Source: Meghimatium bilineatum (taxonomy: Eukaryota > Mollusca > Gastropoda > Stylommatophora > Philomycidae). Taken from it: a stretch of 64,000 nt of DNA. A program made the position numbers and the translations under genes. The notes beneath the pieces were generated by a model. The model saw only the letters and a list, made by a program, of their open reading frames with translations. It did not search any database and was not told the origin of the DNA. This document shows, in pieces, positions 32,815 through 44,044 of this stretch; the first letter of the stretch is position 1, and each line of letters opens with the position of its first letter. Location: NCBI GenBank assembly GCA_034231615.1, contig CM067312.1:9431885-9495884 (forward strand), in the 5' to 3' direction.

Positions 32815-33183
32815 TGTGAGTAGATGTTTGAGTAGATGTTTGAGTGAATCAGTGAATGATTGAGTAGATGTTTGAGTGAATCAGTGAATGATTGAGTAGA
32901 TGTTTGAGTGAATCAGTGAATGATTGAGTAGATGTTTGAGTGAATCAGTGAATGATTGAGTAGATGTTTGAGTGAATCAGTGAATGATTGAGTAGATGTT
33001 TGAGTGAATCAGTGAATGATTGAGTAGATGTTTGAGTGAATCAGTGAATGATTGAGTAGATGTTTGACTGAATCAGTGAATGATTGAGTAGATGTTTGAG
33101 TGAATCAGTGAATGATTGAGTAGATGTTTAAGTGAATCAGTGAATGATTGAGTAGATCTTTGAGTGAATCAGTGAATGAGTGT
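32815..33183. repeat. 32 bp minisatellite
   Basis: About eleven near-identical units of GATTGAGTAGATGTTTGAGT plus GAATCAGTGAAT. Confidence 0.96.
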
Positions 33184-33396
33184 ATTAGAGAGAAGAGCAT
33201 CTGCATAAAATGAGGGGAATATAGGTTAAAATATGAGTGAAGGAAATGAGGCAGTAAGAGTAGAGTGTGAATTTGTGTTGCGTGATGAAGTCAGTGTATG
33301 AGTGAGTGTTGAGTGAGTGTGTGTGAATGGTGAGTGTGGGTGATTGTTGAGTTAGTGTGTGAGTAAGTATTTGTTGTGTGAGTGTGTTGTGTGTTG

Positions 33397-33398
<2 letters not shown>

Positions 33399-33489
<91 letters not shown>
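33399..33489. repeat. (TG)n microsatellite
   Basis: About 45 TG units. Open frames across it (CVCVCV, HTHTHT) are artefacts. Confidence 0.98.
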
Positions 33490-33491
<2 letters not shown>

Positions 33492-33499
33492 CTCCGGTC

Positions 33500-33720
33500 C
33501 ACGAGTCACCAGTGACCACTTCATAAGCCTAGCAATCAGTAATTGCTCCATAACACATCAGTGACCGATCCAGAAGATTTCAGTGACCGTCCATAAGCCA
33601 TCAGCGAACGCTCCATAAGCCATCAGTGACCGATCCATAAGTTCTCATTGACCGTCCATAAGGCAACATCGACCGCTCCACAAGCTTCGGTGACCGCTCC
33701 ATAAGCCATCAGTTCAAATC
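33500..33720. repeat. Degenerate 21-25 bp minisatellite
   Basis: Units of CAGTGACCGCTCCATAAGCC type, about eight copies with variable length. Confidence 0.82.
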
Positions 33721-34724
33721 ATTATATACGTCATATAAGACCTTTGACCGCAGCGACCACACAAGTCCTTTGCACTTTGGTAAACAAAATGCAGGTCTGC
33801 AGCAACACAAATTTTGAGAAACGTTGAATTTGCAAGTTAGCGCAGTTAGCGCAAGTTAGCCTGCCCATAAATTATGTCAACAATGAAGAAAAATGTTGAC
33901 AGTTGTTGACAAGTGCACTTTTATATACAAATTAAATTGTTGAAATTAGAAACATATTTCTAATAATGTGAAACAAATCATGACATTTTTGGTTTGTTTA
34001 TTTTTTACTTATTCTGCTAATTTGGATTTTTTGGAGGAGGGGTTAATATTTTATTAAAGAGTCGGGTGAAATAATTTAACTTAATTATGTAGTGTGATCC
34101 CTGAATTCATCACAGTTGTTGACAAATTTGGTGAATATCAACAATTGGCAAAATAATTTTTACATACTTAATGAACTAAGAGGTAGTGGCCAGTATTGAC
34201 TATACAGGCACGTCGTAAAAGTAAAGACAGTAAAGACGTCCTTACAGAAATTAAATAATTTTTTAATTCGTAACATTTTTTTTTATTGTCGTCATTGTCG
34301 GTGGTCACTATTTATATACTTGGAGTTCCGTGCAAAAAAGTCAAGTCCGACCAACCAAATGTACGGAAATAGTCAAAAATTAACCTTTGAGGTCATGGTT
34401 ATTTTCTGTACACAAGTCTTTACTGAAACCTGGTCACGGTACAGACTTCAATTTACAACCCTTCCATTTGTAGTCGCTCCTTACACATGAAAAGAAAGAT
34501 TATGTTTAATACGGCGATGAAGATCTTACGTATCATCCCTACAATATTAAATGCTTTGAAAAGTTTTATTAAAACTTTGTCTTTCGTTACTACATGTTTT
34601 TCTATGAAGGAGTGCAGTGAGGCTTTCTGTAGTCTATGGAAATAAAGGCCGCTTTGCCATAACAGACGCCGCGACATGTACAGGAAGGATTTTGATTGTA
34701 CCTCCGAAAAAAAAAATCATGTCC
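33721..34724. other. No gene recognised
   Basis: Contains half of the hairpin element near 34299-34340 (GGTGGTCACTATTTATATAC, TTGGAGTTCCGTGC). A 74-codon minus frame near 34453-34677 has no recognisable domain. Confidence 0.4.
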
Positions 34725-35090
34725 CAACCGCAGATTGAACCGGGGACCTCAAGTGTCTGAGAACAGTATTCTTCTTCTTCTTCTTCTGCGTTCGTTCTCA
34801 AACTCCTGCAGATTAGCAGGATCCAGTCCGGAGAACGGAATGGGTTGTGTCATGGTTTACATCATTGCTGCGATATCTGCGCTTTTCAGCCTGATACATC
34901 CAGCATGACTTCAGCATGGCTTTGGGTCACTGACCCTATATGGGATGGGACAGCCAACTCCATCCCATAACCTCCTTAGTCACCTTTTACGACATGCGTG
35001 GAAGGTAAACAGTGTTGCTATTCTTTGCTCCCCTTTCGGGCCCGTAACACGGGCGAGAACAGCATTCTAACCGTAAGGCCACGCTTTCCA
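34725..35090 (-). mobile_element. tRNA-derived SINE head, split by SINE A
   Basis: With the insertion set aside, the minus strand has GTGGCCTTACGGTTAGAATG (A-box-like) and CCCCGGTTCAATCTG (B-box-like) at tRNA spacing. It is not an intact tRNA gene because no cloverleaf acceptor pairing was found. Confidence 0.6.
34772..35054 (-). mobile_element. SINE family A, full length with target-site duplication
   Basis: Flanked by GAGAACAGTATTC (34759-34771) and GAGAACAGCATTC (35055-35067). Reversed element TTCTTCTTCTTCTGCGTTCG ... TTGCTCCCCTTTCGGGCCCG, 283 bp. It is the cleanest copy in the window. Confidence 0.88.
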
Positions 35091-35988
35091 TGAAAAAGTG
35101 TGCAGCAGTCGAGGAAATTTGAAACAATATCTATCAATATTGCTGTATGATTTGGCTTTGTATTATTCCAAAATTTTCTCATTTCCGGAACTCAGAAAAC
35201 ATGTATCAAGTTGTCGTTAAATCAATTATCCGGAGTGAATTATTCAAAACCTGTCGCTAGACATGTATACAATAAACCAGCATTCACTAGGGACATGAGG
35301 CCATAAGCACTCAGCGGAAGGGTAATTCTCTGTTTGAATTCTAGCCCAGCATCTTAATCTTTTTGTGTCATTTTCGCGTGAAGTTTACATTCCGCGTAAA
35401 TTGGCCTCAATGACCTGGTATCTGTAAACAGGAAAATAATATACGGGCGTTATCGTGAATGGAAGGACGAGCGCCCTGCATATTAAGTAATGAATTAGAC
35501 GTTATTTAGATGTTTTCCATTTACGACGAGTTAGCTTTGCGAGCCATGAAAACGATAAGATTTGGTGTCAGTGAATCAAAGTAAACAAGATTTCGGGGGA
35601 AAGAGGTTTGGATAGAAAGCATATCGAATGCTGTTAATGGCAATTTATTTTTTTCTGTCTGCCGTTACCATGGATATCTTTATTGATTAGGAGTACAAAG
35701 TAAACTTTCTCTAAGTTAATTATTGTGAGAGGTAACTAGTAAATAGGTTACATTTTCTGATAATTAAGTATTTAGTGGAATAATTATTATAGAAATTCAT
35801 TTTTAACGGAATTTGCTGTTCACAGAATTAACCGCTACAGGAATTAACTATTCTGGGAAATAACTATTTTAGTGATTTAATTTATGTGAAGTAGCTATTG
35901 TATGAAGTACTTATTATGAGAAGTAAATGTTGCTTGAATTATATATTCTGGGAAGTAATTATTATCAGAAGTAATTATTCCGAGAAGT
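35091..35988. other. No gene recognised
   Basis: AT-rich; toward its right edge loose AGTAATTATT-type units foreshadow the next array. Confidence 0.4.
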
Positions 35989-36205
35989 AACTATTCTGGA
36001 AAATAACTATCATGCTATGCAACGTTTCCGAGAAGCGACTATTCCGAAAAGTAACTATTCCAAGAAGTAACTATTCCGAGAAGTAACTATTCCGAGAAGT
36101 AACTATTCCGAGAAGTAACTATTCCGAGAAGTAACTATTCCGAGAAGTAACTATTCGGAGAAGTAACTATTCCGACAAGTAACTATTCCGAGAAGTAACT
36201 ATTCT
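35989..36205. repeat. 16 bp minisatellite
   Basis: About thirteen units of GAGAAGTAACTATTCC. Confidence 0.95.
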
Positions 36206-36279
36206 GGAAAGTGAGAGATAAAACTCTAGTGTCGGAAACACAACCCGAAACTGGAAATGGGGGAAGGCCTTGGGTAACA

Positions 36280-36425
36280 CGCTGCAAATGTCAAAGTGAA
36301 CAGAAATAGGTATAACTGTTAACGAATATTAGTAAATAAAACAATTAAGCAACGAGACAGTGGCAGACGACGTTTCAACTAAAAGCCTTCATCAAGACAA
36401 AATACAACAACCAAAATAAAGAATG
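36280..36425 (-). mobile_element. Penelope-type end sequence, possible decayed hammerhead
   Basis: The minus strand of 36370-36397 reads TTGATGAAGGCTTTTAGTTG then AAACGTC, close to the CTGATGAAGGC..GCCGAAACGTC pattern of Penelope-like element ends, but with T at the conserved first C. Neighbouring sequence (GAACAGAAATAGGTATAACT, AATTAAGCAACGAGACAGTG) resembles 58366-58432. Confidence 0.4.
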
Positions 36426-36429
36426 AACT

Positions 36430-37370
36430 AAATGTGAAATTGCACATATGATAATGGTAGGAGGAAGAGCGAAAAGCGTGGTAAGAAACAGGTCGTGGGA
36501 AAGATAACATTTTAAGACTGGAGGAGTCCAGCAAAGAAGAAGACAAATATAGCATGACGAGAATAAGTGGTGGATGATATCGTGATGATATGAGTGAGTA
36601 AAATTAGCTAAACATTAACAATAGAAAATATGTATCGTCATAATATAGTCACTATAACGTAAAGTCATGAAAAGTAGAATGAAATGAAATAAAGTGTAAT
36701 GAAATTAGAGTAATATTTTTTTAAAATAAAATAAAATAACATAAAATAAAAAACAAAATAAAATTAGTTTAAATGAAATTAAGTAAAGTTAAAAAAAAAA
36801 AATTAAATAAAGTACTTTGAACTCTCCAGTCTTCATAATCTCCCGACCTTGCACGGGCTGATTATTTTCTTGTTCCCTCGACTGAAATCGGCACTGAAAG
36901 GACAGCGATTCAAGGATACAGAGACCTTATCAAGCAATGCGACAAGATCCCGAGAAAATGGATCAAAGAATGGAATCCACGAATGTTTTCATCAGCTGTA
37001 TGCACGTTGACAAAAGTTTGTAGTTGCCAAAGGGAACTACTTTGAAGGAAATGTAGTGCATGTATATTCTATTATTATTACTAATTTTTTTCTACCTAAG
37101 CCACTACTAATTACTGGAACTTCTTGAAGTTTCCTCGTAAATCTAAAGAATGACTTCAGTTGATACATGACACAGAGGATATAATAGAAATGGCATATTT
37201 TTGAAGTCGGAAAACTTGTTGACCATGTTGCGAGGTGAATCGGTGACAGTCAAGAGGACCTGGTTCAAATCCCTTCTGTTACCTTCTAATGTTATGAAGA
37301 TCAAGGATAGCCTATTCCACTGAGCAGATCTCATTGTGAGGATGATGGAATTTATCTAGTTATCTAGCTA
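36430..37370. other. No gene recognised
   Basis: Includes an A-rich AAAATAAAATAAAAT stretch near 36720-36810. No coding features were supported. Confidence 0.4.
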
Positions 37371-37379
37371 TCTGTACAC

Positions 37380-37880
37380 TGTAGTCCTTGTTTGCCTTGC
37401 GGCGTCAGGGGTAGAAGAGTTCTCTGGAGATGGCCTTCTTGTGTACTGTGTAAACTTGTTCCTGTGGCTTCTTTGATTTCTGTGATTCATCTTTTACATG
37501 GTCTACCTCGGGTAGCCGTTATGTCTATCTGTCATGGCCATCTGTGGCATGCTGTCTGTTGGTAGTCTGGAAGCGTGTGAAAACCACTTGATCTGTTGTC
37601 TTTTGATGTGTTCCAATACTGGTATTGTTTTGGTTATATGTCTGATGTTATAATTTCTAATTCTATCTCTTAATGACACTCCGAGTATTCTTCGTAGACA
37701 TATCATTTCTGTTGTCACTATTTTTCTTTTGTCGTGTGCCGTCATTGTCCAGGTTTGGCACTGGTAGCACAGTGGTGGGATAATAATAGTCTTGTTTAAT
37801 GCAACTTTAGTGTTTATATTTAAATTTTGGTTTTTGAAGAAATTTTTGTCATCTGTCCTAGGATCTGGTATGTTTTGTAA
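37380..37880 (-). mobile_element. LINE family 1, diverged copy
   Basis: Minus strand: NINTKVALNKTIIIPP, LCYQCQTWTMTAHDKRKI, EMICLRRILGVSLRDRIRN, KRQQIKWFSHASRLPTDSM. The order and motifs follow the family 1 copies at 3514 and 17747 (LCYQCQTWTLDS, RRMIGVSLRDK, KQQVKWYGHI) but with clear divergence, so this is an older or distinct subfamily. The RT palm is absent. Confidence 0.85.
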
Positions 37881-38141
37881 AGGAATTAATGTAATTAATA
37901 AGAGGCTGAAATTTGAGCGGTGATTACTCGCATTTTTTACCAAATGAGGTAATATAACCCTGATCCATATTGACATGTAAACATATTACAAACAAGCTAT
38001 ACATGAGAATTATAATATTCTATATCTATTCTATATTATTGTATGGCTCAGTAACATGGACAATAAACAAACAACTAGAAGACAGAATTGATGCCTTTAA
38101 GATGGGGATATGTAGAAGAAATACAGTATTAGAACGGGAGC

Positions 38142-38400
38142 ACTAGCGGCGGAAGAGACCAGACAAGAAACTGCAAGACAGAAGCGGGCACGTAGAAAAG
38201 AAAAAAACATCTCAACCTCACATAGATACCTTCTATTGTTGTCAATTCTGTAAAAGAACATTTTGTGCGCGCATTGGACTTGTTAGTCATTTAAAAACGT
38301 ACTATTAACTTTTAATAGTTGTTTATTATTTATTGTTATTATTATTATGGTTGAGTTTTTGGGTCATCATCTATTACGACGGACGAACATCATCATCATA
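38142..38400 (+). mobile_element. LINE 3' end with C2H2-like finger
   Basis: Reads KKTSQPHIDTFYCCQFCKRT then FCARIGLVSHLKTYY and stop at about 38305-38307. A C..C...(F)..RIGL.SH motif is common at the C-terminus of some LINE ORF2 proteins. The 3' region runs on to CATCATCATCAT at 38389-38400. Imperfect AGAAATAC / AGAATAC duplications at the two ends suggest insertion into the family 2 LINE. Confidence 0.65.
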
Positions 38401-38551
38401 TAGAATACTATGGAGAACTTCGTGGAAAGCGAAGAAAAAAAAGAGGTTCTAATAACACTTAATATGAAGAAAGAATTATTAGAGAAAATAAAGATCTGAC
38501 AAATAAAATATTTTGGACATTAAAAGACATGTCACCTTCTTGAAGACCTTA

Positions 38552-38980
38552 GTTAGTCAGTTAGTCGTCGGATCATCGTCACTGCAAACTGGACACATCC
38601 ATAGTTGCTCCGATCTCTCCTTGAGTGTATCCGCCATCACACTTCTGCTGACAGTACCGGTCCTATGCTGTTTGACCATCATTCTTCTGCGCCCTCCAAA
38701 ATGTTCACCTCTAGCAACACCGCCTTTCAATCCCTGATCTTTAATCCTAGCCATTGAAAAGGAATCATCATCCACATTAGTCTCACTCTCGCGTGTTATA
38801 TCTCTTAAGGAGTTCGCAACGTCAGCGCGATCCATTGCCCCATCGCCCTGTGTCACAATCGCGCACGATGCCAGTTGATCGCTCTTTATTGCCTCGAACG
38901 CCCACATGTCCCGGCACGAAAATAAATGTAACCACTTTCAAGCTCGCCTTTCTCAAGGCCTCAATCCACTGTTCATGAAC
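38552..38980 (-). mobile_element. (TAAC)n-tailed retroelement, unclassified
   Basis: Inserted in a LINE with GAAGACCTTA on both sides (38542-38551 and 38981-38990). The minus strand is open for 116 codons: MWAFEAIKSDQLASCAIVTQ, then NSLRDITRESETNVDDDS, FSMARIKDQGLKGGVARGEH, FGGRRRMMVKQHRTGTVSRS, VMADTLKERSEQLWMCPVCS, DDDPTTN, followed by a short imperfect TAAC tail. The 53216 copy keeps the same final 60 residues. CPVC and the basic GGRRRM stretch are the only visible motifs. It could be the C-terminus of an unrecognised non-LTR element. Confidence 0.75.
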
Positions 38981-39129
38981 GAAGACCTTACTTCTTTGAG
39001 AGTAACATCACGAGATGGACAGGTTACAGTCTAACAGAGTGCACCACCAATACGAGATACAGGGAATGCTGGAGGTCTGTTGCAGCTAATCGTCTTTGCG
39101 GAGACGGCATTTAATGATCATGAACCCTG

Positions 39130-39690
39130 ATCCGGACAAGTTAACCATCAGATGCACTAGTAAAACAGTATTTTAAATAGCCATCTCCCAGTTGCTAAAG
39201 TGACTATCGACCAGATTACAATGTTGACACGAAGCCCTGGGGGCCACAGTGCCTATCATCAACCGTCACATGAAGCCCGCATAAATAAGAACGATTTTGA
39301 GTTCGTTGAATTGTGAATTTCTTTTTTATTGCCAGGATGCAAATCGTGTATTGATCACAACACACTGATTGTTGCCTGGACAAAAGCCTCCGCAATGACA
39401 GATCTAAGTAATACTCACAGAAACCTGGTCAATGATCCGGAAATCAGTGTTTTTGTTCTCCACTTTATATAAAAGTCCGAGCGATTTTCGAGTCGACCGA
39501 TTTAGAATTAGTGGCCGGGGTTGCCGTTTCTAGAGATTCCTTTCACGCTTCAGACAAAGCTCTTTTTTTACAGAGCCAATTTGAAGGTGTATCGGTGCAA
39601 TGTATTGTTTTGTATCAATTGTTAAAGTTTTGATATTTACACACTTTGCGGCGCCCAAACAGACAACAAATCATGTATCTCAGCAGCTAT
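39130..39690. other. No gene recognised
   Basis: No domain or repeat identified. Confidence 0.4.
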
Positions 39691-39699
39691 TGTTTCGTC

Positions 39700-40165
39700 A
39701 ATGTTAGACAATTTGCCAATCTACATTTAATGTCTATAGTCAGAGAATCAAATAGAATCAACATAACGATACATGATCAATTAATAAAACAAGTGCTGGA
39801 ATTTAAATATCTTAGATGCATTTTTACATCGACAGAAGAATAGATAGAGAGAGGGAGACAAGAATTCAAAAACACAAACGATGCAAATTATGAACTTACA
39901 CCAATTGTCAAACACGCATCTATCCTGATGTAAACCAAAATCATAACTTTAACTCTCATAGCAACATTGTATTATTACTGTCAGATGTGGACGCTAATTA
40001 AATAACAAGAGAGAAAGCTTATTTCATGTCTAAGAAAAGCAGCAAACAGAACAAGAAGAGATCATGTGAGGAATGAAGTGGTTGCAAGAACTATTGGAAC
40101 AACATGTGTGCTCATATAGATTGAAAAACAGAGACTGAAATGATTAGGTCACTTAATGTGTATGA
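39700..40165 (+). mobile_element. LINE fragment, diverged, family 1-like
   Basis: NRINITIHDQLIKQVLEFKY, then an ELTPIVKHAS segment, then LYYYCQMWTL, LRKAANRTRRDHVRN and KQRLKLGHLM-like residues. The order follows family 1 (NINIQINNKQLKQVDEFKYL; LCYQCQTWTL; RRMIGVSLRDKISN) with decay. Confidence 0.65.
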
Positions 40166-40604
40166 ACCCATATATGGTTTTCTAATAAATCATAACATGA
40201 TTTTCTAATAAATCATAACATGATTTTCTAGTACTAGAAAGTTAACCAAAAGTCTGGTATTCCCCCCCTCCCCCCAGCTCTTTAACAATTTTCCCAAACT
40301 TTTGAAGTGTATCTTTATTTAGGTAAATCTATCCTCCTTGCTGTTACTGAATACATTTCTGCGACCCTGGACATGTTACCAACAAATATGAGGAGATGTA
40401 AAAGTTCCAGGAGTTTGTTTGTTGATTAAATAAAAAATACATCATATGCTGAGGTAAGCCTCTGTCAACCGCGGAAATTAGTTAAATTTGTACCAAGAGG
40501 AACACAAAACCCCTATACATATATAAGTATTAGAAGAAATACCCGGCGTTGCCCGAACAAGAATATTTTTTTTAATGAATAAATGTGAATATTGGAGGAA
40601 AACA

Positions 40605-40682
40605 TTCAGTCCTTACCGGGGATCGAACACTAAACTTCACTAGTGTGAGACAACGCTCTAATCTCTCGGCCATGCGCCATAC
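40605..40682 (-). mobile_element. tRNA-like SINE head
   Basis: Minus strand GCGCATGGCCGAGAGATTAG, AGCGTTGTCTCACAC and GTGTTCGATCCCCGG hold A-box and B-box matches with a long variable region as in Leu/Ser-type tRNAs. The acceptor stem does not pair, so it is not a working tRNA. Confidence 0.5.
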
Positions 40683-40689
40683 AAATAGG

Positions 40690-41385
40690 GGAATTTCATC
40701 CAATAAGACAAGGAGTCCGACAAGCGTGTGTGCTATCACCTGATCTGTTTAACTTATACAGTGAAATGATTTTTAGATCTATAGAAAATATGCCAGGAAT
40801 AGCTGTTGATGGGTATAATGTGAATAACCTGAGATATGCTGACGACACGATTCTGGTAGCAGAGAATGAAAAAGAACTACAATAATTTATTACAACTATA
40901 GTAGAAGAAAGCGCAAACAAAGATCTCAGCTGGAACACCAAGAAAACATAGCTAATGGTTATATCTAAAACATCTAACCCTTCTTAACATCAAGGTCAAC
41001 GGGACAATTCTCAAACAAGTAGTCAAATTTAAATTTTTGGGCACAATTATTACTTCAGATGGTAGATGCGTCACTTAAATTTTTTAAAAGGTCGAACAGC
41101 ACAGGCAAAAGCAGCATTCCAGAAGATAAGGAACATCTTGTGTAATAATTCATTATCAATAGAAGTAAGAAAGAACATACTAAAATGTTACATAGAGCCC
41201 ATACTGTTATATGGTAGTGAAGCATGGACAATTCACAATATTGCAAGAAAACGTCTGGAGGCCACAGAGATGTGGTTTTATAGAAGAATGTTGATAATAT
41301 CATGGACAGCTAAAAGACATGGATCAGAGCAAAGCAATGATGCGTACCCTGACATCAGTCACGGATATCAGAGCCAATGAACACC
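40690..41385 (+). mobile_element. LINE RT fragment with YADD box
   Basis: PIRQGVRQACVLSPDLFNLY, then IAVDGYNVNNLRYADDTILV (catalytic YADD), AENEKELQ, then after a frame change FLKGRTAQAKAAFQKIRNIL, KNILKCYIEPILLYGSEAWT and EMWFYRRMLIISWTAK. Related to family 2 and to 628-1070 (WFIRRMLRIPWTTK). It ends near 41385 without a clear tail. Confidence 0.88.
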
Positions 41386-41514
41386 AGCTTGCATATGTTG
41401 AATAAGTGCAACTCGCTATTAAGAATACATCTGATGGCGCTCCTGGCCCGAATAGAATCCGGCACCGTTTTTTGTGTATATTGCAAAACACTGCGTCATA
41501 TTTCTCTTCATCTA

Positions 41515-41665
41515 TACAATAGTTATAATGTTCATCTGTTATACTCTTATTCTGTTATAATCTTCATCTGTTATACTCTTATTCTGTTATAATCTTCATC
41601 TGTTATACTCTTATTCTGTTATAATCTTCATCTGTTATACTCTTATTCTGTTATAATCTTAAGTT
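41515..41665. repeat. 32 bp minisatellite
   Basis: Four units of TTATAATCTTCATCTGTTAT plus ACTCTTATTCTG. Confidence 0.93.
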
Positions 41666-41775
41666 TTTATTCAGTATATTAAAACAGTATTATTACCTTT
41701 ACTATATTTTTTATTTTAGTATAACTTTACTGTTACACTGTGTCTGTTAATTAGTATTAAAATAGTAGATGTAAT

Positions 41776-41945
41776 AGTAGTAGTAGTAGTAGCAGTAGTA
41801 GTAGTAGTAGTAGCAGTAGTAGTAGTAGTAGTCGTAGTAGCAGCCGTAGTAATAGTAATAATAGTAAAAGTAATAATAATAACAATAATATTTGTTCTTG
41901 CAGCAGTAATATAAAATAGTAATAATAGTAATAATAATAATAATT
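41776..41945. repeat. (TAG)n and (TAA)n microsatellites
   Basis: TAG runs with CAG interruptions, then TAA runs. Confidence 0.95.
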
Positions 41946-41967
41946 GCACTTGTAACAATAACAGTAA

Positions 41968-42065
41968 CAGTTTGGTTTTAGTTTGGTTTTAGTTTGGTTT
42001 TAGGTTGGTTTTAGTTTGGTTTTAGTTTGGTTTTAGTTTGGTTTTAGTTTGGTTTTAGTTTGATG
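41968..42065. repeat. 11 bp tandem repeat
   Basis: About nine units of GGTTTTAGTTT. Confidence 0.95.
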
Positions 42066-42319
42066 AATTAACTGACACACACTTAGTTTCGGCGTTGACG
42101 CGCTCTCCCATCTTGTCAAGAACTGACAAGAATTCAGAAACCCTGTGATTAATTATGTCAATAAAAATGCATCTCCTCACTTCCCACTCTTGACTTCACA
42201 GAAAAAAAGGACAATGAAAACACATGTTTCACATTTTTGGAAACAGATTTCACATTCAAAGAATTTAGTTGGTGTATAAAACAAACGGAATCAAACATAA
42301 AATCGTGCTAAGGCACAAG

Positions 42320-43055
42320 ATATGTTCAATCGACTTTGTCATATTTCAGAACAAATTGGCCTTCAAGTCAACACTTCCACGACTAAGATTATGAATTTTA
42401 CTAACTGTAATTTTAAAATCACTCTCAGCGGAGACACAATTCAAACGGTTGATAACTTTTATATTTTAGCAGCAAAATAACAAGATGGAAATACAATCAA
42501 ATAGACTTCTGCCAGAATTGCGTTGGCATCAAGTGCGTGCAACCATCTAACAAACATCTGGAATTCAAAAACAATAAGTGAATATACCAAACTACAACTG
42601 TTCAACTTCAATGTTATATTCGCAGTAATATATGGTTGCGAAAGTTGGAAAATAGCAAAAGCACTGGAGAAGAAACTAAATTCATATGAAAATAAATGTC
42701 ATAGAAAACTCTTAAATATTGGTTTGGGAAGAATTCAAGTCAAACAAGCAGTTGAGAGAAGACAGCAAACAACAATATGCTTCTACAACAATAAGAAGGA
42801 AACGATAGTCATATATTGGACATGAACTTAGAATAAATGAAAACAGACTGCCACTACAAGCATTAAAATGGGTACCAGATGGCAGAATAAAATTATGGAA
42901 GCCAATATACGCTCTTCGCTGTACAACCATCACGGAGGTTGTGGACTATGGATTTCAACAACATACAAGAATTGTACACAGTAGCATCACATCGCTCGAA
43001 CTGGAGAGTTCTGGTTTCTGCCTCATGCGCGGTATTCGGCGCTGAAGGAACATAG
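42320..43055 (+). mobile_element. LINE fragment
   Basis: Reads MFNRLCHISEQIGLQVNTST-like sequence early, then LTNIWNSKTISEYTKLQLFN, FNVIFAVIYGCESWKIAKAL (the YG.ESW block of the RT C-terminal region) and KCHRKLLNIGLG. A tail-end segment near 42990-43040 gives ASHRSNWRVLVSASCAVFG, like the A.DR..WR..V...C end of LINE ORF2. Diverged and frame-broken. Confidence 0.75.
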
Positions 43056-43254
43056 ATTAAAAAAACGGATTACTGACGTCAACTTTTGACAACCCCCCCC
43101 CCCCCCCAATTCTCTCCCTCTTGTCAACAACTGTCAAATATTTTCTGATTTCCTCCCCTAATTGTTCACAGGGATGTATTGACAGCCCCTAAGGTGGTTT
43201 GGGGGATGGGATTCGCCGTTCCATTAGATGTCAAAAGTGATCTAAATTCCATGT

Positions 43255-43385
43255 AAAACTTTGATGTATCAGACACACCGGCGCAGATATCGCTGCCAAG
43301 CTATAAACTACAGACATCACAATCCGTTCTCCTAACTACATCCTGCTAATCTGCAGGAGTTTGAGAACCAGCGAACAAGAAACAA
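43255..43385 (+). mobile_element. SINE family A, 3' half
   Basis: Forward: GCGCAGATATCGCTGCCAAG, AACTACATCCTGCTAATCTG, CAGGAGTTTGAGAACCAGCG, then an AACAAGAAACAAAAAA tail. Confidence 0.8.
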
Positions 43386-43465
43386 AAAATTGCGCTAATA
43401 GTCTTCTTTGTTTTTCTTTATTTGTCAATCACTGCCACTTCCGGCAACCCATCTCTCTATTTTTA

Positions 43466-43501
<36 letters not shown>

Positions 43502-43503
43502 CT
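43466..43503. repeat. (TC)n microsatellite
   Basis: About 18 CT units. Confidence 0.97.
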
Positions 43504-44040
43504 TCCGGTGCCATTTTGGTAAAATCTTGTTTTCTTGTCAACACTGTGAGGCTTCATTTTTCTCAATTTTTTTACTATATAATTTGTCTTGTCTTTCCCA
43601 ATGTTGATGTATTTTTCCTCCATTTTCCTGTGTGTGCTTAGCTTCAAGTTTTGCATTCTTGTGTTTAATTTACATGTCTCTTTTCCATTTTGTTTTCATT
43701 TTTGAAATGTCACTTTTTCATCTTTTTTTTCTTCTTATAATTCTTGTCCTCTTCAATATTTTTTTTTCTTATAATTATTTGCTGTGTTCCTATATTGTGT
43801 TTTACACTTTATGTTTGTTTTAATATTTATATCTTGTTTCTTATTTTATCTTTAGTTTTGAATTTATGTTTTTCATTTCACAATTATGCGAGGTAGAAGC
43901 GTATTCGTGATTGGTTATGGTAGCAAATTTTATATTTGCAGTCCGGCAAAGCGAATATGGTTTGTTCAAGGAATACAAATCTAGTGATAACAAAACCGTG
44001 GGATTTTTAGGGGTTTTTTGGTTGGGGGTCCAACTTCCAA
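43504..44040. other. T-rich stretch, no gene recognised
   Basis: Pyrimidine-rich plus strand with many TTTT runs; short frames through it have no domain. Confidence 0.4.
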
Positions 44041-44044
44041 TGAA

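Larger units (their letters stand above)
37990..39115 (+). mobile_element. LINE family 2, copy split by two insertions
   Basis: Pieces of one element: 37990-38141 (MRIIIFYIYSI-like, LLYGSVTWTINKQLEDRIDA, MGICRRN), 38401-38541 (MENFVESEEKK-like, ITLNMKKELLEKI-like, FGH-like segment) and 38981-39115 (SNITR-like end, CRL-like tail region, GAGACGGCATTTAATGATCA). Compare the uninterrupted copy at 60359-60775. Frames are broken. Confidence 0.8.

Noticed and set aside
40605-40682. Functional tRNA gene on the minus strand
   Set aside because: A and B boxes are present but the acceptor stem does not pair; it looks like a SINE head.
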